Assembly (NCBI RefSeq): GCF_020907405.1
Contig: NZ_JAJJOE010000001.1
Location: 16,683-80,682, forward strand
Direction: 5' to 3'
From: Arthrobacter sp. zg-Y769
GTDB lineage: Bacteria; Actinomycetota; Actinomycetes; Actinomycetales; Micrococcaceae
Length of the DNA stretch: 64,000 nt
In this document: in pieces, positions 7,745 through 16,672 of the stretch
How the letters are laid out: every line of letters starts with the position of its first letter
How positions within the stretch are numbered: position 1 is the stretch's first letter
Notes under the pieces: model-generated
Told to the model about the DNA's origin: nothing
The model's database searches: none
What the model saw: only the letters and a program-made list of their open reading frames with translations
Position numbers and translations under genes: made by a program

Positions 7745-8212
7745 ATGCCCCGTCTGAGCCCGGACGAGACCGCACCGGAATTCGCGCTTCCCGCCGCCGA
7801 TGGGACAACCGTGTCGCTGGCGGACCAGCGCGGCAGCAGCACCATTGTCTACTTTTATCCGGCCGCGGCAACGCCCGGCTGCACCAAGGAGGCCTGCGAT
7901 TTCAGGGATAACCTGAACAGCCTCAAAGGCGCCGGTTACCACGTCCTGGGCATCTCCCCCGACCCGGTGGAGAAGCTGGAAAAGTTCGCAGCAACCGAAA
8001 ACCTGAACTTTCCGCTGCTCTCCGACGCGGACCACGCCGTGGCCGAAGCCTACGGTGCCTGGGGTGAGAAGAAGAACTACGGCCGCACCTATGAAGGGCT
8101 CATCAGGTCGACAGTGGTGGTGAACCCCGAGGGCACGGTTGCCCTGGCCCAGTACAACGTCAAAGCCACCGGGCATGTCGCGAAGCTCCGGCGCGATCTG
8201 GGGCTCGACTAA
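7745..8212 (+). CDS. bcp: Thioredoxin-dependent thiol peroxidase (Bcp/PrxQ)
   Basis: A 155-residue peroxiredoxin of the PrxQ type reduces hydrogen peroxide and organic peroxides in the cytoplasm. Peroxidatic Cys46 (TPGCTKEACDF) and resolving Cys51 are four residues apart, the atypical 2-Cys arrangement. No signal peptide. The ATG at 7745 has a strong SD (AAGGAG, 7 bases spacing). The divergent MarR gene suggests redox-responsive control, an inference. Confidence 0.92.
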   Translation: MPRLSPDETAPEFALPAADGTTVSLADQRGSSTIVYFYPAAATPGCTKEACDFRDNLNSLKGAGYHVLGISPDPVEKLEKFAATENLNFPLLSDADHAVAEAYGAWGEKKNYGRTYEGLIRSTVVVNPEGTVALAQYNVKATGHVAKLRRDLGLD

Positions 8213-8272
8213 CCTCGGGTAGACTAAAACCGGTTTCCCGCACCCGGCATGTAACAGCCGGCGGGGAAATCG

Positions 8273-8354
<82 letters not shown>

Positions 8355-8363
8355 CTGAATATC

Positions 8364-8392
8364 AAAGCCCCGGTCTTCGGACCGGGGCTTTT
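8364..8392 (+). terminator. Terminator after tRNA-Leu
   Basis: AAAGCCCCGGTC and GACCGGGGCTTT form a perfect 12-bp stem capped by a TTCG-type tetraloop and end in a T-run. Confidence 0.92.
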
Positions 8393-8591
8393 TCGTGCCC
8401 GGATAAACCGTCTCCGGCTCCGGCGTGACCGAATCGTGACCACGCCGACGGTGACGAATGTCACGTAACAGAAACACTTCCCCATTAGGCTCTGTCCATA
8501 CGTGTGCGCCCAACGGGCGCATACGGGCTGGTTTTCCGGCCGCAGGCAACACTCGCTTAGCGTTCATCCGCCCTTGAGGAGTACCCAAAAC

Positions 8592-10286
8592 ATGTTCCCA
8601 GCAGACAGTGTCAGGAAAGGCCGGTCCGCGAAGAAGCGCGCGTCCGCCCTTACCGCCGGCCTTGCCCTGAGCGCGCTTGTGCTTTCGGGCTGTGCCCAAA
8701 GCAACCGCGAGGAAGGGGCCGACGGCGGCTCCAGCGACGTGAACGGCACCTTCGTCTTCGCCGCCTCGTCCGACCCCAAGTCCCTGGACCCCGCCTTCGC
8801 TTCCGACGGCGAATCCTTCCGTGTCAGCCGCCAGATCTTCGAAGGCCTTGTGGGGGTCAAGGCCGGCACCGCAGACCCGGCGCCGCTGCTGGCGAAGTCG
8901 TGGGAATCTTCCGACGACGGCATGACCTACACCTTCGCCCTTGAAGAGGGCGTCAAGTTCCATGACGGCACGGACTTCAATGCCGAAGCGGTCTGCGCCA
9001 ACTTTGACCGCTGGTACAACTTCACCGGCATCCAGCAGGCCGAAAGCCAGGCCTATTACTACGGCATGCTGTTCAAGGGCTTCTCGGATACCCCCGATAC
9101 CGCAACCTACAAGTCCTGCGAGGCATCCTCGGACTCCGAGGCAGTGATCACGCTGAACAAGCCGTTCGCCGGCTTCGTGGCAGCCCTCTCCCTGCCGGCA
9201 TTCAGCATGCAGAGCCCGGCCGCCCTGGAGGAGTTCGGCGCCAACGAGTCCTCCGGAACGGCCGAGGCCCCCGAGCTGACCGAATACGCCAAGGGCCACC
9301 CCACGGGCACCGGCCCCTACAAGTTCGACGGCTGGGACGTGGGTAACCAGCTCACCCTGTCATTGAACGAGGACTACTGGGGCGGCGCCGACGCCCAGGT
9401 CACCGATATCATCTTCCGCGTCATCGATGATCCGCAGGCACGCCGCCAGTCCCTGGAGTCCGGCGACATCGACGGCTACGACCTCGTCGCCCCCGCCGAC
9501 ACGCAGGCACTGGCCGATGCCGGATTCAACGTAGTCCAGCGCGATCCCTTCACCATCCTGTACCTCGGCATTAACCAGAAGGTCCCCGAGCTGGCCGATC
9601 CCAAGGTCCGCCAGGCCATCGCGCACGCCATCGACAAGGAAGCACTGGTCAGCCAGACCTTGCCCGAGGGCACCAAGGTTGCCACCCAGTTCATCCCCGA
9701 CGTCGTCAACGGCTACAACGAAGACGTCACCACGTACGAGTACGACCCCGAGAAGGCCAAGGCGCTGCTGGCGGAAGCCGGCTACCCGGACGGCTTCACC
9801 GTGGACTTCAACTACCCCACGGGCGTCTCCCGGCCGTACATGCCCACACCCGAGCAGGTCTTCACCAACCTGAGCGCCCAGCTGGCCGAAGTGGGCATCA
9901 CGGTCAACGACCAGGCGAACAAGTGGTCCCCTGACTACCTCGACCGCGTCCAGGCAGGTTCGGACCACGGCCTGCACCTGCTGGGCTGGACGGGCGACTA
10001 CAACGACACCGACAACTTCGTGGGCGTGTTCTTCGGCCAGGAAAAGCCGGAGTTCGGCTTCAACAACCCGGAGATCTTCAACGCCTTGGAAGAGGCACGC
10101 CAGGTTTCCACCCTCGAGGAGCAGACACCGCTCTACGAGCAGATCAATGAAGACATTGCCCAGTTTGTGCCGGCGATCCCGCTGGCCCACCCGGCGCCGT
10201 CGCTCGCGTTCTCCGAGCGCGTGGAATCCTACCCGGCCAGCCCGGTGAACGACGAGGTCTTCAGCGAGATCAAGCTCAGCAAGTAA
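8592..10286 (+). CDS. ABC transporter substrate-binding lipoprotein (peptide/nickel family 5), copy 1
   Basis: This 564-residue protein starts with a basic segment, a hydrophobic core and a lipobox LVLSGC, so it should be a membrane-anchored lipoprotein outside the cell. The mature part has the family 5 features: SLDPAFASDGESFRVSRQIF, the FHDGTDFNAEAV loop and VRQAIAHAIDKEAL. It would deliver oligopeptides or a similar solute to the permeases that follow. The ATG at 8592 is preceded by GAGGAG about ten bases upstream; an upstream in-frame GTG at 8502 would spoil the signal peptide. It is clearly paralogous to the protein at 14813-16540. Confidence 0.9.
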   Translation: MFPADSVRKGRSAKKRASALTAGLALSALVLSGCAQSNREEGADGGSSDVNGTFVFAASSDPKSLDPAFASDGESFRVSRQIFEGLVGVKAGTADPAPLLAKSWESSDDGMTYTFALEEGVKFHDGTDFNAEAVCANFDRWYNFTGIQQAESQAYYYGMLFKGFSDTPDTATYKSCEASSDSEAVITLNKPFAGFVAALSLPAFSMQSPAALEEFGANESSGTAEAPELTEYAKGHPTGTGPYKFDGWDVGNQLTLSLNEDYWGGADAQVTDIIFRVIDDPQARRQSLESGDIDGYDLVAPADTQALADAGFNVVQRDPFTILYLGINQKVPELADPKVRQAIAHAIDKEALVSQTLPEGTKVATQFIPDVVNGYNEDVTTYEYDPEKAKALLAEAGYPDGFTVDFNYPTGVSRPYMPTPEQVFTNLSAQLAEVGITVNDQANKWSPDYLDRVQAGSDHGLHLLGWTGDYNDTDNFVGVFFGQEKPEFGFNNPEIFNALEEARQVSTLEEQTPLYEQINEDIAQFVPAIPLAHPAPSLAFSERVESYPASPVNDEVFSEIKLSK

Positions 10287-10295
10287 CACCCCGCC

Positions 10296-10329
10296 GGAGG
10301 CCGGGGACCCTGCGGGGTCCCCGGCCTCC
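10296..10329 (+). terminator. Intercistronic hairpin between binding protein and permeases
   Basis: GGAGGCCGGGGACCC and GGGTCCCCGGCCTCC form a perfect 15-bp stem with a 4-base loop and no U-tract, 10 bases after the stop codon. Such stems often protect the upstream message and lower downstream expression, giving more binding protein than permease. Confidence 0.65.
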
Positions 10330-10389
10330 TACGCGCCTCGTCTTTTCCTCTCCAGATCCTCCAGCTCCCGCGGCTGGGAAAGGACACTC

Positions 10390-11394
10390 GTGCTACGAGT
10401 CATCGGCAAACGCCTTCTTATGCTGATCCCCACCCTGATCGGCCTTTCCATCCTGCTTTTCCTGTGGGTGCGCAACCTACCGGGCGGTCCGGCAACCGCG
10501 CTGCTCGGAGACAAGGCCTCCCCGGAGGCCATTGCCAACATCAATAAGGCCTACGGATTCGACCGGCCCCTGATCGAGCAGTACTTCACCTATGTCGGCA
10601 AGCTGCTTCAGGGCGACTTCGGCACTTCCATTACTACGGGACGCCCCGTACTGGAGGAGTTCGCCACCCGTTTCCCCGCCACGCTGGAACTGGCTGTCGT
10701 CGCGCTCATCTTCGCCATCGGTATCGGCATCCCGCTGGGCTACCTTGCCGCCACCCATTACGGGCGTTTCTGGGACCACTCCTCCGTGGTCCTGTCCCTG
10801 ATCGGCGTCACCGTCCCGGTCTTCTTCCTGGCCTTCATCCTCAAGTGGGTGCTGGCCATCCAGCTGGGATGGTTCCCCACCGACGGACGCCAGGATCCCC
10901 GTATCGACGCGACGCACGTCACGGACTTCTACGTCCTGGACGGACTGCTCACGCGGGAGTGGGACGCGTCCTGGGACGCCGTCCTGCACCTGGTGCTGCC
11001 CGCCATCGCGCTGGGCACCATTCCGCTGGCGATCATCGTGCGCATCACCCGCGCGTCGGTCCTGGAAGTCCAGGGAGCGGACTACGTGCGCACTGCCCGG
11101 GCCAAGGGCCTGATGGAGAAAACCATCCGCGGCCGGTTTGTGCTGCGCAACGCCATGCTGCCCGTGACCACCACCATCGGCCTGCAGACCGGCCTGCTGA
11201 TCTCGGGAGCGGTGCTCACCGAGACGGTCTTTGCCTTCAGCGGTATCGGCAGGTTCCTGAGGGACGCCATTTTCGCCCTCGATTATCCGGTCCTGCAAGG
11301 ATTCATTGTCTTCATCGCCGTGGCGTATTCACTGATCAACCTGCTGGTTGACGTGTCCTACGGCTTCATCGATCCAAGGGTGCGTGTCCAGTGA
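10390..11394 (+). CDS. ABC transporter permease, DppB type
   Basis: A 334-residue inner-membrane permease with the first transmembrane helix at residues ~9-28, a large loop, and five further helices. The EAA-type loop that contacts the ATPase is around GADYVRTARAKGLMEKTI in the C-terminal half. GTG start with SD AAAGGA about eight bases upstream. It overlaps the next permease by four bases (GTGA), typical of translationally coupled subunits. Confidence 0.9.
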   Translation: MLRVIGKRLLMLIPTLIGLSILLFLWVRNLPGGPATALLGDKASPEAIANINKAYGFDRPLIEQYFTYVGKLLQGDFGTSITTGRPVLEEFATRFPATLELAVVALIFAIGIGIPLGYLAATHYGRFWDHSSVVLSLIGVTVPVFFLAFILKWVLAIQLGWFPTDGRQDPRIDATHVTDFYVLDGLLTREWDASWDAVLHLVLPAIALGTIPLAIIVRITRASVLEVQGADYVRTARAKGLMEKTIRGRFVLRNAMLPVTTTIGLQTGLLISGAVLTETVFAFSGIGRFLRDAIFALDYPVLQGFIVFIAVAYSLINLLVDVSYGFIDPRVRVQ

Positions 11395-12335
11395 GTACTA
11401 CTCTGCCCCCCGCGACCGGCGGGTCCGTCCTTCCCGAAGGAGCCCCCACCGCCAAGCCGGCCACCGGAAGCGGAATGTGGAAAGACGCTTTCCGCCGGCT
11501 GCGCCGCAACCCCTCGGCGATTGCCGGCGCCGTCATCGTTGGGCTGTTCATCCTGGTGGCCATCCTGGCCCCGCTGCTCGCCCCCTTCGGCGGCGACGAC
11601 CTGCCCGGCCGCACCGACATCACCCCCACCAGCATTCCCGGGCCGGGAGATATTGACGGCTATCCCCTGGGCCTGGACCGGTTCGGCGGCGATGTCCTGT
11701 CCAAGCTGATCTGGGGCGCACGGGCGTCACTGATCATCGGCGTGGTGTCCACGGCGCTGGGTCTCGCGGGCGGTGTGCTGCTCGGTGTCATCGCCGGCGG
11801 CCTGGGCGGCTGGGTGGACAGCGTGATCATGCGCTTTGTCGACATCCTGCTCTCGGTGCCGAACCTGCTGCTCGCCGTCAGCGTCGCTGCCCTGCTCGGA
11901 CAGAATGCCGCAGCAATCATGATTGCCATCGGCGTCTCCCAGGTGCCCATCTTTGCCCGGCTGCTGCGCTCCTCGATGATCTCCCAGCGCAGCGCGGACT
12001 ACATCCTGTCTGCGCAGACACTGGGGTTGAGCCGGCGCACCATCACCATGAGCCACCTGCTGCCCAACAGCATGGGCCCGGTGATCGTCCAAGCGACCCT
12101 GACCCTGGCAACGGCGGTCATCGACGCCGCTGCGCTGTCCTTCCTGGGACTGGGCGGAGGCCTGCCGCAGACCGCCGAATGGGGCCGGATGCTCACCTAC
12201 GCCCAGGCTGAACTCGGAGTGGCTCCGCAGCTGGCCTTCCTGCCCGGTATCTGCATCGCCGTGACGGCCCTTGGCTTCACCCTGCTGGGCGAGTCCCTGC
12301 GCGAAGCGCTGGATCCCAGGACCCGGCGAAAGTAG
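11391..12335 (+). CDS. ABC transporter permease, DppC type
   Basis: The 314-residue partner permease has a ~30-residue cytoplasmic N-terminus, a first helix at about 40-60 (AGAVIVGLFILVAILAPLLA), the periplasmic-side GLDRFGGDVLSKLIWGAR segment diagnostic of DppC/OppC proteins, and the coupling loop SADYILSAQTLGLSRR. It forms the heterodimeric channel with the DppB-type subunit. No ATPase gene follows on this strand; the matching double ATPase is convergent at 12966-14687. Confidence 0.9.
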   Translation: MSTTLPPATGGSVLPEGAPTAKPATGSGMWKDAFRRLRRNPSAIAGAVIVGLFILVAILAPLLAPFGGDDLPGRTDITPTSIPGPGDIDGYPLGLDRFGGDVLSKLIWGARASLIIGVVSTALGLAGGVLLGVIAGGLGGWVDSVIMRFVDILLSVPNLLLAVSVAALLGQNAAAIMIAIGVSQVPIFARLLRSSMISQRSADYILSAQTLGLSRRTITMSHLLPNSMGPVIVQATLTLATAVIDAAALSFLGLGGGLPQTAEWGRMLTYAQAELGVAPQLAFLPGICIAVTALGFTLLGESLREALDPRTRRK

Positions 12336-12358
12336 CCGCCCGGAACGCCGGCATAAAC

Positions 12359-12394
12359 AAAGGAAGGGCTCTCCATCCGGAGGGCCCTTCCTTT
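12359..12394. terminator. Bidirectional terminator
   Basis: AAAGGAAGGGC and GCCCTTCCTTT are perfect arms flanking a 14-base middle region; A- and T-runs lie at the two ends. It separates the permease operon from the convergent TPR/ATPase genes. Confidence 0.85.
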
Positions 12395-12408
12395 GCATCC
12401 GAACCGGT

Positions 12409-12963
12409 TCAGGCGCCGTCGAGCGCGCCATCCCCGCTGCCGTCCCCGGCGTCGAGCGAAGCGAGGTAGCCGGCGTTGCCGAGCACGGCCGGGACATACC
12501 GCTCCAGGTCCTCCGAGGAGACATTCTGGGCGAGCAGGACCAAAACGGCGGCGAGCGCCGCGTTTACCTTGCCCGCAGCATGCAGGGTCAGGGCCTCGAA
12601 GACGCCCAGGGACACCGAATCGGGAAAGGCCTGCCGGGCGCGGGCAAAGACCGCCAGTGATTCGGCGGAACGGCCGAGGATGCGGAGGGTGCTGCCGTAC
12701 TGGAGGTAGCAGCGCCGCAGCACGTCCCCTTCCAGGCCCAGTGCCAGTGCCTGCTCGTAGAATCCTGCGGCCGTTTCCTCTTCGCCTGCCGTGTCGTAGG
12801 CGCCCGCCACCTCGTACAGGACGCCGGCATTGTCCGGATGGCGGCGAAGGACCTCCAGCAGCGCTGCGATGGTCGGTGCCATGTCCTCCCGGTCCCGGGC
12901 GGCAAACACCTGCTGGAGTTCGGTCTCGAGGTCCGCTGCGGGACCCGCCTGCAGTCCGGCCAT
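12409..12963 (-). CDS. Tetratricopeptide-repeat protein
   Basis: The 184-residue soluble protein consists of helical pairs with TPR spacing: an N-terminal helix, then repeats around residues 40-75 (HPDNAGVLYEVAGAYDTAGE), 78-112 (GFYEQALALG...YLQYGSTLRILGR) and 113-150 (ESLAVFARARQAFPDS). It resembles the TPR_5 group. It starts two bases after the ABC ATPase stop and is probably co-transcribed, but a direct role in transport is not known. Confidence 0.75.
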   Translation of the reverse strand: MAGLQAGPAADLETELQQVFAARDREDMAPTIAALLEVLRRHPDNAGVLYEVAGAYDTAGEEETAAGFYEQALALGLEGDVLRRCYLQYGSTLRILGRSAESLAVFARARQAFPDSVSLGVFEALTLHAAGKVNAALAAVLVLLAQNVSSEDLERYVPAVLGNAGYLASLDAGDGSGDGALDGA

Positions 12964-12965
12964 CG

Positions 12966-14687
12966 TTACGAAGCCAGCTCGCCGTCAATGTTGAGCTCGT
13001 TGCCGGGAATCGACGCCAGGAGTTTCCGCGTGTAGGGATGGCGGGGATTGGAGAAGACTTCCTCCGAGGTGGCCGCCTCCACGAGCTCGCCGTCCTTCAT
13101 CACGCACACGTAGTCGGAGATCAGCCGGACAACCGCCAGGTCATGGGAAATGAAGAGGTAGCTGAGGCCGAACTCGCGCTGCAGGTCCCCCAGCAGCTGC
13201 AGGATCTGCGCCTGCACCAGGACGTCCAGTGCCGAAACCGGCTCATCGCAGACAATCAGCTCGGGCTTCAACGCCAGGGCACGCGCGATGGCCACGCGCT
13301 GGCGCTGCCCCCCGGAGAGCTCGGCCGGGTAGCGGTGCAGCATCTCCGGAGGCAGTGCCACCTGCTCCATCAGTTCCAGCACGCGCCGGCGGCGCTCCGC
13401 CTTGTCGCCGCGGCGGTACGTCTTGAGCGGCTCCTCCAGGATCCGTTCGATGGTGTACATGGGATCAAGGGAGGAATACGGGTCCTGGAAGATCGGCTGC
13501 ACCCGCTGCCGGAATTCGCGCAGCTGGACCTTGTCCAGCGTGGCAACGTCCAGGCCGTCAAAGGTCATGGTTCCGCTGGTGGGTTCAATCAGCTTCAACA
13601 GCATCCGCGCCGTGGTGGTCTTGCCGGACCCGGACTCCCCCACAATGGCAACGGTGCGGCCGCGCGGTATGTCCAGGGTGACGTTCCTGGCGGCATAGAA
13701 ATCCTCGGAACGTCCGCGGATCTTGAACACCTTGGTGAGGTCGCGGAATTCCACGATGTTATCCGGCGCGGTCTCCGTCCCGGCGGGTGCGGCTGCCAGT
13801 TCGCCGGCGGCCGGCGACGCGGCAGCGGTTCCGCTCTTCGGCCGGGCATGCCCGGCAAAGGCGCCGGGGCTCAGCCGGACAGCTGCCACGCTGGGGGCTG
13901 CACGGACCAGCGACTGGGTGTACGGGTGCTGAGGGTCTTCCAGGAGCTGGCGGGCGGGGCCGGTTTCCACTACCTCGCCGCGGTGCATAACCACCAGTTC
14001 GGAGGCACGTTCGGCAGCCAGTCCCAGGTCATGGGTAATCAACAGGACGGAGGAGCCCAGCTCCTCGGTCATGCGGTCGATCTGGTCCAGGATGGTCCGC
14101 TGGACCGTGACGTCCAGGGCACTGGTGGGTTCGTCTGCAATCAGCAGCCGGGGACGGCAGGCCAGGCCGATGGCAATCAGGGCACGCTGGCGCATGCCGC
14201 CGGAAAACTCATGCGGGTACTGCTTGGCCCGCTCGGCGGCGTTGGGCAGCCCTGCCGCAGTGAGGACCTCCACGACCTTCCGGTCCACGTCCTTGGACGT
14301 GGCCATGCCGTGCACCAGCAGGGTTTCGGCGACCTGGGTACCGATTTTGGTGACCGGATTGAGGTTGGACATCGGGTCCTGCGGCACCAGTCCGATGGAA
14401 CGTCCGCGGATGGCCCGCATCTTGGATTCGGGAAGGCCCACGAGTTCCTGGCCGTCGAAGCGGATGCTGCCCGACGCGACGGTGCCGTTACCCGGCAGCA
14501 GCCCGATAACGGCCATCGCGGTAGTGGACTTTCCAGACCCGGACTCCCCAACGATGGCCAGCGTTTTTCCCGCCGGGAGGGAGAAACCGGCGTTGCGCAC
14601 GGCGGGTACTTCTCCATCCATGGTCCGGAAGTTAACGGCGAGGTTGCTCACCTCGAGCAGGGGCGAATCAGTGCTCAAATCAGTCAT
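12966..14687 (-). CDS. Fused double ABC ATPase (DppD-DppF type)
   Basis: 573 residues carry two complete nucleotide-binding domains. NBD1 (about 10-255): Walker A GESGSGKSTT, signature SGGMRQRALIAIGLA, Walker B LLIADEPTSALD. A Pro/Ala linker follows. NBD2 (about 315-560): GESGSGKTTTA, LSGGQRQRVAIARALA, LIVCDEPVSALD, with the C-terminal NPRHPYTRKLL peptide-transporter tail. It should power the peptide-type importer encoded on the other strand. ATG 14687 (MTDLSTDSPL) has a GGATGGGGA stretch just upstream; the frame extends to 14732 but without better support. Placement opposite to its permeases is unusual. Confidence 0.92.
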   Translation of the reverse strand: MTDLSTDSPLLEVSNLAVNFRTMDGEVPAVRNAGFSLPAGKTLAIVGESGSGKSTTAMAVIGLLPGNGTVASGSIRFDGQELVGLPESKMRAIRGRSIGLVPQDPMSNLNPVTKIGTQVAETLLVHGMATSKDVDRKVVEVLTAAGLPNAAERAKQYPHEFSGGMRQRALIAIGLACRPRLLIADEPTSALDVTVQRTILDQIDRMTEELGSSVLLITHDLGLAAERASELVVMHRGEVVETGPARQLLEDPQHPYTQSLVRAAPSVAAVRLSPGAFAGHARPKSGTAAASPAAGELAAAPAGTETAPDNIVEFRDLTKVFKIRGRSEDFYAARNVTLDIPRGRTVAIVGESGSGKTTTARMLLKLIEPTSGTMTFDGLDVATLDKVQLREFRQRVQPIFQDPYSSLDPMYTIERILEEPLKTYRRGDKAERRRRVLELMEQVALPPEMLHRYPAELSGGQRQRVAIARALALKPELIVCDEPVSALDVLVQAQILQLLGDLQREFGLSYLFISHDLAVVRLISDYVCVMKDGELVEAATSEEVFSNPRHPYTRKLLASIPGNELNIDGELAS

Positions 14688-14734
14688 TTCCCCATCCTGC
14701 CCCACTCTTGCCCCTTGTGACGCGTGTCTCACAG

Positions 14735-14763
14735 CTGTTTACCCGTTTTTAATCATTTAGAAT
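14735..14763 (+). promoter_or_regulatory. Promoter of the second binding-protein gene
   Basis: TAGAAT (14758-14763) is a good -10; the weak -35 CTGTTT (14735-14740) is 17 bases upstream. The segment is AT-rich compared with its surroundings and lies between divergent genes. Confidence 0.5.
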
Positions 14764-14812
14764 GAAGAATCACTGAAAAATGAGGGATGGAGCGTCCCGG
14801 AGGAGTATCACC

Positions 14813-16540
14813 GTGACCGATTCCGGCACCGCCAAATCCGGCACCGCTAAATCCGGCACTGCCACACCCGGCAGCCCCGCCCTTTCCCGCCGGTCCGTCA
14901 TCCGCGCAGGCGCGGTTGCTGCGGCCTTGATGCTCGCCGGCTGCACCGCAGAAGCGGATTCACCCGCTACTGCCTCCACTGCACCCACTCCGTCCGGACC
15001 CGCGGGGCCCAACGCGCGGTTCACCTTTGCGACGGCGGCACGCCCCGTCACGCTGGACCCTGCCCTGGCTGCGGACACCGAGTCCTACCGGGTCACCCGG
15101 CAGGTTCTGGAAGGCCTGGTCGGCGTCGATGCCCTGACCTCGGCCCCGACACCGTTGCTGGCAAAGCGCTGGACCAAGTCCGAGGACCGCAGGACGTACA
15201 CCTTTGAGCTGCGGCGTGACGTCACCTTCCACGACGGCGAGCCCTTCAACGCGGAAGCCGTGCGCCGGAACTTCGAACGCTGGTACACCCTGCCGGAATC
15301 AGCGCGCAGCAATTCCCTCATGTACCGCTCCGTCTTCCGCGGGTTCTCGGACTCCCCGAAGACGGCGGTTTACCGGGAATGCGTCGTGGAGGACGAATAC
15401 ACGGTACGGGTGGAACTCACCGAGCCGCTGGACAGCTTCATCCCGGCCCTTGCTGCTCCGGCGTTCGCCATGTCCTCGCCGAAGGCACTGGCGGACGCCC
15501 ACGCCGATGACCTCACCCAGGAACGCAACGGACGGAAGGTTTCCGGCTACGGCGTCTCCCCGGTAGGCACCGGCCCGTTCCGCTTCGTCAGCTGGAACGG
15601 GGACGCCGTGGAACTGGCGGCCTACCCGGAGTACTGGGGCGAGGCCGGACAGATCGGCACCGTTGTCTTCAGGACCATCTCCAGCCCGGAGGGCCGGCTG
15701 CGTGCCCTGAAGAAGGGCGAAGTGGACGGCTACGACCTGGTGACGGTGAACGACGTCGGAGACCTGGCCCGCAACGGGCTGCAGATCCAGCAGCGGGACC
15801 CGTATTCCATCCTCTATCTGGGCATCAACTCCAGCTTCCCCGGACTGGACAGCGTGCTGATGCGCCGGGCCGTAGCCCATGCCATCGACAAGCCCGCCGT
15901 CCTGGACGGACTGTTCCTGAACGGCACCAAGCCTGCCGGCCAGTTCCTCCCGGAAAAGCTCGGCCTGACGTCGGACAGCGTTACCGGCTACGGGTACGAC
16001 GTCGAGAAGGCAGGCGAACTGCTTAAGGAAGCCGGCTATGACGGCCGCGAACTGCCCTTCTACTATCCCCGCCGCGTCACCCGCAGCTACCTGCCCACAC
16101 CGGAGAAGGTGTACGCCAGGCTCAGCAGCCAGCTCACCGCCGCCGGGTTCAATATCCGCCCCGTCCCGGTGGACTGGTCCGAGGGGTACCTCGAAAAGGT
16201 GCAGGGCAAGGAAGACCGGGCCTTCCACCTGCTGGGACTGGCCGGAACCTACGAGGCCGGGGACAACTTTGTCGGCACCCTGTTTGGCGGTTACACCGAC
16301 GAATTCTCCTATAACGACCCCGAAGTATTCAGCGGCATCGAAAAGGCACGCTCGCTCGGCGACGGGCAGGAACAAACCGACGCGTACCACGCCATTAGCG
16401 ACCGGATTTCCGAACGCGTGCCGGCCGTACCCCTGGCCTTCCCGATTTCCGCCCTCGCGCTGTCCCCCCGGGTGGCCGCCTATCCCACCAGCCCCGTCCT
16501 TCACGAAGTCTTCAACCGGGTCACGCTGGCGGAGCGGTAA
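14813..16540 (+). CDS. ABC transporter substrate-binding lipoprotein (family 5), copy 2
   Basis: The 575-residue paralogue shares the same landmarks (LDPALAADTESYRVTRQVLE, FHDGEPFNAEAV, AHAIDKPAVLDG). The signal region SRRSVIRAG followed by a hydrophobic stretch and lipobox LAGC suggests a Tat-exported lipoprotein, unlike copy 1. GTG at 14813 is chosen because CCGGAGGAG sits seven bases upstream; an ATG at 14780 has no SD. The first residues repeat SGTAK. It is divergent from the ATPase gene. Two receptors for one transporter would widen substrate range; this is inferred from similarity and position. Confidence 0.88.
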   Translation: MTDSGTAKSGTAKSGTATPGSPALSRRSVIRAGAVAAALMLAGCTAEADSPATASTAPTPSGPAGPNARFTFATAARPVTLDPALAADTESYRVTRQVLEGLVGVDALTSAPTPLLAKRWTKSEDRRTYTFELRRDVTFHDGEPFNAEAVRRNFERWYTLPESARSNSLMYRSVFRGFSDSPKTAVYRECVVEDEYTVRVELTEPLDSFIPALAAPAFAMSSPKALADAHADDLTQERNGRKVSGYGVSPVGTGPFRFVSWNGDAVELAAYPEYWGEAGQIGTVVFRTISSPEGRLRALKKGEVDGYDLVTVNDVGDLARNGLQIQQRDPYSILYLGINSSFPGLDSVLMRRAVAHAIDKPAVLDGLFLNGTKPAGQFLPEKLGLTSDSVTGYGYDVEKAGELLKEAGYDGRELPFYYPRRVTRSYLPTPEKVYARLSSQLTAAGFNIRPVPVDWSEGYLEKVQGKEDRAFHLLGLAGTYEAGDNFVGTLFGGYTDEFSYNDPEVFSGIEKARSLGDGQEQTDAYHAISDRISERVPAVPLAFPISALALSPRVAAYPTSPVLHEVFNRVTLAER

Positions 16541-16672
16541 GTCCCTGCGGCAGGCGGCCGCGGCTTAGCCCTTCCCCCTCCCGCCGGGAGGCTAAGTACA
16601 GCGATAATTTTAGGAAGACATGTGGTCGGGGATACGCTTCTAGGGCTAGCGCCCACGCGACTGGAGAACAAG

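Noticed and set aside
12393..14720. 775-codon open frame on the plus strand
   Set aside because: It is antisense to the fused ABC ATPase, which has all motifs; the frame is open only because of GC bias and its product is low-complexity.
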